Shown here piece after piece: positions 59,592 to 64,000 of a stretch of DNA of 64,000 nt. The position numbers were made by a program, and so were the translations under genes. How positions within the stretch are numbered: position 1 is the stretch's first letter; each line of letters opens with the position of its first letter. Source of the DNA: Kribbella pratensis (GTDB lineage: Bacteria > Actinomycetota > Actinomycetes > Propionibacteriales > Kribbellaceae); the NCBI RefSeq assembly GCF_004366075.1, contig NZ_SODU01000003.1, positions 1,364,001-1,428,000 of the forward strand. Reading direction: 5' to 3'. A model generated the notes under the pieces. It had not been told where the DNA came from. It searched no databases and was given only the letters and a program-made list of their open reading frames with translations.

Positions 59592-60374
59592 ATGAAACCC
59601 AACCGGCGGCAGATCTTCACGGCAGGAGCCGCCGCTGCGGCTGCCGCCACGGTCGCCGCCTCAACCGAAACCGCATCCGCCACCCCGGCGTCCACCGCCT
59701 CGGCCGATTCCACGGAGTTCGCGGTGACGACGTCGTCGTCCACCGGACCGTACGGCTCCGGCGTGCTCGGCTCCTGGGCCGGCGCCCAACGCGCGATCTC
59801 CACGCCGGCGCAGATCCAGCACACCAAGGACGTCAACGGCGTCTTCATGTTCGGCGACAGCATCTCCGTGCAGGACGGCAAAGCGCTGGCAATCAGGCTC
59901 CAGGGCCGGGACGGCAGTCCGCTGGCCGTGCACAACTGGTCCAGCCGGCCCACGTCCGGCGCGGTCGACGCGCTGCAGCAGTGGGCGTCGACGTACGGCC
60001 TGCCGCGGCGGATCCTGATGGCGAGCGGGTCCAACGACATCTTCGACCCGCCGAAATTCGCGGCCCAGGTCGCACGGGCGATCAGCATCGTCGGCCCGAA
60101 CCGGACGCTGTACTGGGTCAACATCCAGGTCGTCCGCAAGAGCGTGACCTCGACCGTGCAGCTCGCCGACCAGCGCAACAGCTCGTGGCTCAACATGCAG
60201 CTGTACGACCAGCAGGAGAAGTACCCGAACCTGCGGATCATCCGCTGGGCCGAATGGCTCTGGGTCAAGCCGTACCGGCTGCTCAACTACCTGCGCGACG
60301 GCGTACACCCGACGGTGCCGCTGGGCCAGGACGCCCGCAACGAGCTGATCGTCCAGTCGCTGACGCAGCGATGA
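59592..60374 (+). CDS. Tat-exported SGNH-hydrolase-like protein
   Basis: A 260-residue protein with twin-arginine signal MKPNRRQIFTAGAAAAAAAT. Block I is FMFGDSISVQDG (nucleophile Ser) and block V DGVHPTVPLG (catalytic Asp-His), which define the SGNH/GDSL fold; block III is MASGSNDIF (Gly-x-Asn-Asp variant SNDIF). An extracellular esterase, lipase or deacetylase is likely. GAGG lies 4 bases before ATG 59592; longer starts at 59535 lack one. The end of the gene overlaps the trpS leader promoter. The 170 bp upstream show no clear promoter. Confidence 0.85.
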   Translation: MKPNRRQIFTAGAAAAAAATVAASTETASATPASTASADSTEFAVTTSSSTGPYGSGVLGSWAGAQRAISTPAQIQHTKDVNGVFMFGDSISVQDGKALAIRLQGRDGSPLAVHNWSSRPTSGAVDALQQWASTYGLPRRILMASGSNDIFDPPKFAAQVARAISIVGPNRTLYWVNIQVVRKSVTSTVQLADQRNSSWLNMQLYDQQEKYPNLRIIRWAEWLWVKPYRLLNYLRDGVHPTVPLGQDARNELIVQSLTQR

Positions 60375-60376
60375 GC

Positions 60377-60382
60377 TATCCT
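60377..60382 (+). promoter_or_regulatory. Leaderless -10 element (TATCCT) of the trpS leader
   Basis: TATCCT ends 6 bp before the GTG of the leader peptide, so the attenuator transcript would start at that codon. The hexamer lies just after the SGNH stop codon. Confidence 0.55.
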
Positions 60383-60388
60383 CGGAGC

Positions 60389-60424
60389 GTGAACACGAAC
60401 TTGCAGCTGTGGTGGGCCGCCTAG
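60389..60424 (+). CDS. trpS leader peptide with tandem Trp codons
   Basis: An 11-residue peptide MNTNLQLWWAA encoded from GTG 60389 to TAG 60422-60424, with two consecutive TGG codons at 60410-60415. It is followed by a hairpin with UUCG loop (GCGTG 60438-60442, CACGC 60447-60451) and the terminator at 60457. The arrangement is that of ribosome-mediated attenuation: stalling at the Trp codons when Trp-tRNA is scarce alters folding downstream and lets polymerase reach trpS. Confidence 0.85.
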   Translation: MNTNLQLWWAA

Positions 60425-60456
60425 GGCGGTCCACCCGGCGTGTTCGCACGCATCCA

Positions 60457-60488
60457 CGAGGCCGTCTCGCCGAGGCGGCCTCGTTTTT
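60457..60488 (+). terminator. Attenuator terminator upstream of trpS
   Basis: CGAGGCCG (60457-60464) pairs with CGGCCTCG (60476-60483), followed by five T (60484-60488): a textbook intrinsic terminator, the only one with a T-tract in this window. The segment GGCCGCCT (60415-60422), just after the Trp codons, is complementary to AGGCGGCC (60473-60480) in the 3' arm and could form the alternative structure. Confidence 0.85.
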
Positions 60489-60543
60489 GGTTAAACGCCG
60501 CTTATGTCCTCGGTGGGGCTCCACACACCGAAAGGGCACGATC

Positions 60544-61512
60544 ATGACCTCGCTTTCCGGCATCACCCCGTCCGGCCGTCTGACGCTGGGAAACCACCTC
60601 GGCGCGCTGCGCCGGTTCACCGACCCGGACGGGTTCTACTTCGTCGCGAACCTGCACGCGATGACGACCCGGCACGATCCCCGAAGACTCGCCACGCTGA
60701 CCCGCGAGTTCGCGACGCTGATGCTCGCGGCCGGTGTCCCCGAGGGCACGGTCTTCATCCAGTCCGACGTACCCACGCACGCCCAGCTCGCGTACCTGCT
60801 GGAGTGCACGTCGTACGTCGGTGAGCTGTCACGGATGATCCAGTACAAGGAGAAGGGCAACGGCCGCCCGATGACGCGGGCCTCGCTGTTCACGTACCCG
60901 TGCCTGATGGCCGCGGACATCCTGCTGTACGGCGCGGAACGGGTCCCGGTCGGCGGCGACCAGGACCAGCACGTCGAGCTGGCCCGGGACATCGCGATCC
61001 GGTTCAACCGCGAGTACGGCGACACGTTCGTCGTACCGCAGCTCAACAAGGCGGCGCTGGCGACGCGGGTGAAGGACCTGCAGAACCCGACCGCGAAGAT
61101 GAGCAAGTCGGACGCCGACGACGCGATCGGGACGATCCGGCTGCTCGACCCGCCGGACGTGATCCGCCGCCAGATCATGCGCGCCGTGACGGATTCGGAC
61201 AACGAGGTCCGGCACGACGAGGCGAACAAGCCGGGCATCACCAACCTGCTGGAGATCCTCGCGGCGTGCACCGAGGGCGACCCGGTCGAGCTCGCGAAGG
61301 CCTATGCGTCGTACGGCGCGCTGAAGCAGGACGTCGCGGACGCGGTCCTGGCCGTCATCGAGCCGCTGCAGAAGGAGTACGCGCGACTCACGACCGACCC
61401 GGGAGCGATCGAGAACCTGCTCGCCCAAGGGCGCGACCGGGCGCTCGAGGCGAGCACTCCCCGGCTCCAGGCGGCGACCCGGGCGATGGGTTTGGCAGGA
61501 TCTACTCCATGA
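60544..61512 (+). CDS. trpS: Tryptophanyl-tRNA synthetase
   Basis: A 322-residue class I synthetase. The HIGH-type motif is PSGRLTLGNHLGAL and the KMSKS loop NPTAKMSKSDADD is exact; QYKEKG and GGDQDQHVELARDIA are TrpRS-specific. AAAGGG precedes ATG 60544. The expression control by a Trp attenuator resembles the indolmycin-resistant second TrpRS of streptomycetes, so this may be an inducible paralogue beside a housekeeping copy elsewhere; that cannot be tested here. The stop overlaps the next start by ATGA. Confidence 0.96.
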   Translation: MTSLSGITPSGRLTLGNHLGALRRFTDPDGFYFVANLHAMTTRHDPRRLATLTREFATLMLAAGVPEGTVFIQSDVPTHAQLAYLLECTSYVGELSRMIQYKEKGNGRPMTRASLFTYPCLMAADILLYGAERVPVGGDQDQHVELARDIAIRFNREYGDTFVVPQLNKAALATRVKDLQNPTAKMSKSDADDAIGTIRLLDPPDVIRRQIMRAVTDSDNEVRHDEANKPGITNLLEILAACTEGDPVELAKAYASYGALKQDVADAVLAVIEPLQKEYARLTTDPGAIENLLAQGRDRALEASTPRLQAATRAMGLAGSTP

Positions 61513-62255
61513 AGATCCGCGCCGCCACGTTCAACATCCGCAACTCCTCCGCACCCGACGGCGAGAACGCCTGGCCGGTACGGCGGAAGGCGGCGGTGGC
61601 GGCGATCGAACAGCTGGACGCGGACGTGGTCGGGCTGCAGGAAGCGCTGCCCGACCAGCTCGAGTACCTGCGCTGGCGGTTCCCGAAGTACGAGATCGTC
61701 GGCGCCGGCCGGGACGACGGCATGAACGCGGGTGAGCACGCGACCGTCCTGGTCCGGCCCGGCGACTGGCGGGTCGAGCGGCAGGAAACGCGCTGGCTGT
61801 CCGACGACCCGGGGACGCCGGGATCGATCGGGTGGGACGCCGACCTGACCCGGGTCGCGACCCTGGTCTGGCTGCGGCATCGCAACGGTACGACGGTCGG
61901 CGTTGTCAACGCGCACTACGACCACGCGGGCGAGGTCGCGCAACTGCAGTCGTCGCGGCTGATCGCGCGCTGGATCAGCGGATCGATCCCGTGGATCGTG
62001 ATGGGCGACCTGAACTCGACCCCGGACTCTCCCCCGGTGAAGACGCTGGTGGATTCCGGTCTGCGGATCGCCGTACCGATCGAGGCCGGCGGCAGTTGGC
62101 ACGACTTCACCGGCGCCGTCGACGACGACCGCATCGACCACATCCTCGTCACCTCGACGTGGACCGTGACCGACGCGGCCGTCTCGCACTACCGCCCGGA
62201 CGGGCGGCTGCCCAGCGACCACTGGCCGGTGGTCGCGACCCTAGATCTTGGCTAG
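61509..62255 (+). CDS. Endonuclease/exonuclease/phosphatase-family protein
   Basis: A 248-residue metal-dependent phosphoesterase of the EEP fold. Motifs in order: ATFNIRNSS (metal Asn), VVGLQEALP (Glu), VNAHYDH (His), VMGDLNSTPDS (Asp and Asn), IDHILV and SDHWPVVATL (Asp-His). No signal peptide. Translationally coupled to trpS by ATGA, hence probably under the same attenuator. Substrate (nucleic acid, phospholipid or sugar phosphate) unknown. The stop lies 12 bp inside the convergent gene. Confidence 0.88.
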   Translation: MKIRAATFNIRNSSAPDGENAWPVRRKAAVAAIEQLDADVVGLQEALPDQLEYLRWRFPKYEIVGAGRDDGMNAGEHATVLVRPGDWRVERQETRWLSDDPGTPGSIGWDADLTRVATLVWLRHRNGTTVGVVNAHYDHAGEVAQLQSSRLIARWISGSIPWIVMGDLNSTPDSPPVKTLVDSGLRIAVPIEAGGSWHDFTGAVDDDRIDHILVTSTWTVTDAAVSHYRPDGRLPSDHWPVVATLDLG

Positions 62256-63143
62256 AACCTCTTCGCGCAACCGTTCCAAGGCCTCGAAGCGCCGGTTGCC
62301 GTCGCCGAGGAACGCGTCCGGCACCAGCAGCTCGTCGATCCCGGCTGCCGGGTACTGCGCGACCACGTCGAGCACCTCCTGCGCCGACCCCATGATCACG
62401 TGCGCACCCCGGCTCTCCAGGCGCTCCTTGCGTTCGATCGCCTCGGTGTCGCCCGTTACGACGACCTCCAGGAACGTCTGCGCGGAACGCCGTACCGTCA
62501 ACGGATCGCGCCCCACGCGCTCGCAGTGCTTCGCGAAGACCTCGCCCTTCTGCGCGGCCAGCTCCGGACGTCCCCAGTGGTTCCACTCGTCGGCGTACTT
62601 CGCGACGATGCCGAGGGCAACCTTTTCGCCCGCGGCGCCGATCAGGATCGGCAGATTGGCCGGCTTCGGTTCACAGGGCGCGTCGGTGAGCTGGTAGTAC
62701 TTGCCGTCGAACGTCGTCCGCTCCCGGGTGAGCAGGCCCTTGATCACCTGGCAGGCCTCCTCGAAACGCTTCAGGCGCGGGCCGATCGGCGGCAGTTCGA
62801 TGCCGTACGCCTCGTGCTCGTTGACCTGCCAGCCGGCGCCGATTCCCAGCACGAACCGGCCGTTCGCCATCTGGTCGATCGTCGCGGCAGCGTTCGCGAC
62901 CACGGCCGGATGCCGGTACGTGTTCCCGAGCACCATCGAGCCGACCCGAACCCGCTGAGTGCGCGCGACGACTCCCGCGATCAGCGCCAGTACCTCGTTG
63001 ACCGGGACGCTCAGATCGTCCCCGTTCTGCATGAAATGGTCAGCGATCCACACGCCGTGCCATCCGGTCCGCTCGGCGTACTCAGCACCTTCGAGCACAC
63101 CCTGCCAGGTCCGTGACGCCGCCGGCCACAAAGAAAAGTCCAT
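62241..63143 (-). CDS. LLM-class oxidoreductase, probably F420-dependent
   Basis: A 300-residue luciferase-like enzyme: MDFSLWPAASRTWQGVL, GWHGVWIADHFMQNGD, RVGSMVLGNTYRHPAVVANA and NGRFVLGIGAGWQVNEHEAY are characteristic of the F420-binding LLM class. The leaderless promoter TAGGGT (63155-63150) ends 6 bp before ATG 63143. It is not obviously related in sequence to the LLM protein at 50859 beyond the fold. Substrate unknown. Confidence 0.9.
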   Translation of the reverse strand: MDFSLWPAASRTWQGVLEGAEYAERTGWHGVWIADHFMQNGDDLSVPVNEVLALIAGVVARTQRVRVGSMVLGNTYRHPAVVANAAATIDQMANGRFVLGIGAGWQVNEHEAYGIELPPIGPRLKRFEEACQVIKGLLTRERTTFDGKYYQLTDAPCEPKPANLPILIGAAGEKVALGIVAKYADEWNHWGRPELAAQKGEVFAKHCERVGRDPLTVRRSAQTFLEVVVTGDTEAIERKERLESRGAHVIMGSAQEVLDVVAQYPAAGIDELLVPDAFLGDGNRRFEALERLREEVLAKI

Positions 63144-63149
63144 GACCCG

Positions 63150-63155
63150 ACCCTA
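63150..63155 (-). promoter_or_regulatory. Leaderless -10 element (TAGGGT) of the LLM gene
   Basis: TAGGGT on the minus strand, 6 bp before ATG 63143, identical to the hexamer that serves the phosphotransferase gene at 1772. Confidence 0.5.
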
Positions 63156-63184
63156 CGTTCGTCGTCCGGAGGACGAGGTGGGGG

Positions 63185-63541
63185 TTACGGGGATTCTTGG
63201 GCGGCGAGGACTGCCTCGCCGTTCTGCTCTGCCCACTCTGTGAGCATGCGGATGGGGCCCATCAGGGTGCGGCCGAGGTCGGTCAGGGCGTATTCGACGC
63301 GGGGTGGGACACCGCCGTGGTCGGTCCGTGTGACCAGGCCGTTCGCCTGCAACCGGCGGAGTGTCTGGGTGAGGACCTTCTTCGAGATCCCGCCGATCAG
63401 CTCGATCAGCTCCGAGTGCCGGCGGGCGTGGTCGTTGAGACCCCACAGGACGACGACGGCCCATTTGTCCGCGATCACCTCGACCGCGAGACGGGCCGGG
63501 CAGTCGGCCAGAAAGACGTCGCCAGGTTCAACACCATGCAC
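63185..63541 (-). CDS. HxlR-family transcriptional regulator
   Basis: A 118-residue winged-helix protein. It has the family Cys in DCPARLAVEVIADKWAVVVL, then HSELIELIGGISKKVLTQTL (recognition helix) and VEYALTDLGRTLMGP (wing and dimer helix). The Cys near residue 14 is used as a redox or electrophile sensor in some members. Divergent from the next gene by 50 bp, so it probably controls it. Confidence 0.9.
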   Translation of the reverse strand: MHGVEPGDVFLADCPARLAVEVIADKWAVVVLWGLNDHARRHSELIELIGGISKKVLTQTLRRLQANGLVTRTDHGGVPPRVEYALTDLGRTLMGPIRMLTEWAEQNGEAVLAAQESP

Positions 63542-63591
63542 AGCGCTCAGGGTACTCAGAGGTTCCCACGGCGCTGTCTAGCGTCTGCTCC

Positions 63592-64000
63592 ATGAACCTT
63601 CCCGAGAGCACTCATCGGCTCTTCGACGAGCCCAAGGACATCACGATTATCACGATCGACCCGGACGGGTCGCCGCAGGCATCGCTCGTGTGGGCCGAGC
63701 GCGACGGCGACGACCTCCTGATCGGCCTCCAGGCGCCGCACCGCAAGACCCGCAACCTGTTCCGTGATCCGCGAGTGACGCTGCTGGTCCAGGACGACCA
63801 GGTGAGCTCGCGCGGCGTCACGCAGTACCTGACGATCCGCGGTACGGCGAAACTCGAAGGGCCGGGGATTCCGCGCGAGTACAAGGCGTTGATGGACCGC
63901 GAGACGCAGCGTTACCTCGGGCTGCCGGAATTCCCCTTCGGCGAAGGGATCTGGGACACCGGCGTGATCGCCCGGGTGACCGTCGACCGGATCGCGGGCG
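63592..64000 (+). CDS. Pyridoxamine 5'-phosphate oxidase-like, F420/flavin-dependent protein (3' end outside window)
   Basis: The first 136 codons of a split-beta-barrel flavin/F420 protein, MNLPESTHRLFDEPKDITII, with ASLVWAERDGDDLLIGLQAP, HRKTRNLFRDPRVTLLVQDD (cofactor-contact strand) and TIRGTAKLEG. This is the TIGR03618/PPOX class common in F420-using actinobacteria. TAGCGT (63579-63584) ends 7 bp before ATG 63592, a leaderless start. Divergent from the HxlR gene. The frame is open at the window end. Confidence 0.88.
   Translation, partial: MNLPESTHRLFDEPKDITIITIDPDGSPQASLVWAERDGDDLLIGLQAPHRKTRNLFRDPRVTLLVQDDQVSSRGVTQYLTIRGTAKLEGPGIPREYKALMDRETQRYLGLPEFPFGEGIWDTGVIARVTVDRIAG

Noticed and set aside
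59462..60286. 274-residue open frame antisense to the SGNH gene
   Set aside because: No ribosome site or recognisable domain, while the plus strand has a Tat signal and SGNH motifs.
1..64000. tRNA or rRNA genes
   Set aside because: I scanned for T-arm (GTTCRA) plus acceptor pairing and conserved rRNA strings and saw nothing convincing; a tRNAscan run would settle it.

Overview
The window is high-GC actinobacterial chromosome. The signs are codon bias towards G/C, two LLM-class (probably F420-dependent) oxidoreductases, a BldN-type ECF sigma factor beside rex and the hem genes, the 33-residue AURKAIP1/COX24-type peptide with its SDR and acyltransferase neighbours, many twin-arginine (Tat) exported enzymes, and sugar ABC importers that lack their own ATPase. 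A Kribbella-like member of the Propionibacteriales is my best guess; this is inference from gene content, not a database match. No rRNA, tRNA, prophage or CRISPR array was seen.

Layout. 0-4.2 kb: the 3' end of a cytochrome P450 gene, a DUF2637-like membrane protein, an aminoglycoside-phosphotransferase-fold kinase and a histidine kinase without an adjacent response regulator. 4.2-35.2 kb: a carbohydrate-use supercluster with three solute-binding-protein/permease-pair ABC importers, a Gfo/Idh/MocA dehydrogenase with a PmoA-like protein, four FAD-dependent oxidoreductases of one superfamily, five Tat-exported enzymes or enzyme-like proteins (two beta-helices and two all-helical-plus-sandwich types; the GH26-like protein has a Sec-type signal), and two LacI regulators with candidate palindromic operators in their control regions. 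A TnpB element (IS605/IS1341 type) sits inside one of these operons, between the binding protein and its permeases.

35.7-48.9 kb: conserved core. The run rex-hemA-hemC-cobA/hemD-hemB is compact, with 4-bp overlaps at the first three junctions and a 2-bp gap before hemB. A glutaredoxin and an acyl-CoA synthetase lie upstream. The bldN-like sigma gene and its DUF5667 anti-sigma gene follow, and the anti-sigma reading frame contains an in-frame TGA. A 1.08-kb non-coding gap full of short palindromes comes next, then acyltransferase, SDR and 33-residue peptide genes.

48.9-64 kb: small accessory genes (methyltransferase, a decayed and an intact GNAT, a 57-residue secreted peptide, two LLM oxidoreductases, a BTAD regulator with internal repeats, hydrolase, amidohydrolase/MarR pair), the excisionase-type HTH that in other actinobacteria adjoins the 33-residue peptide, AcuC-like deacetylase, a TetR/membrane-protein pair, an exported SGNH protein, and trpS behind a complete Trp-codon attenuator.

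Recurrent themes are leaderless promoters (TANNNT 6-7 bp before the start codon) for at least eight genes, translational coupling by ATGA overlaps, and an abrupt strand-composition flip at several convergent gene ends.
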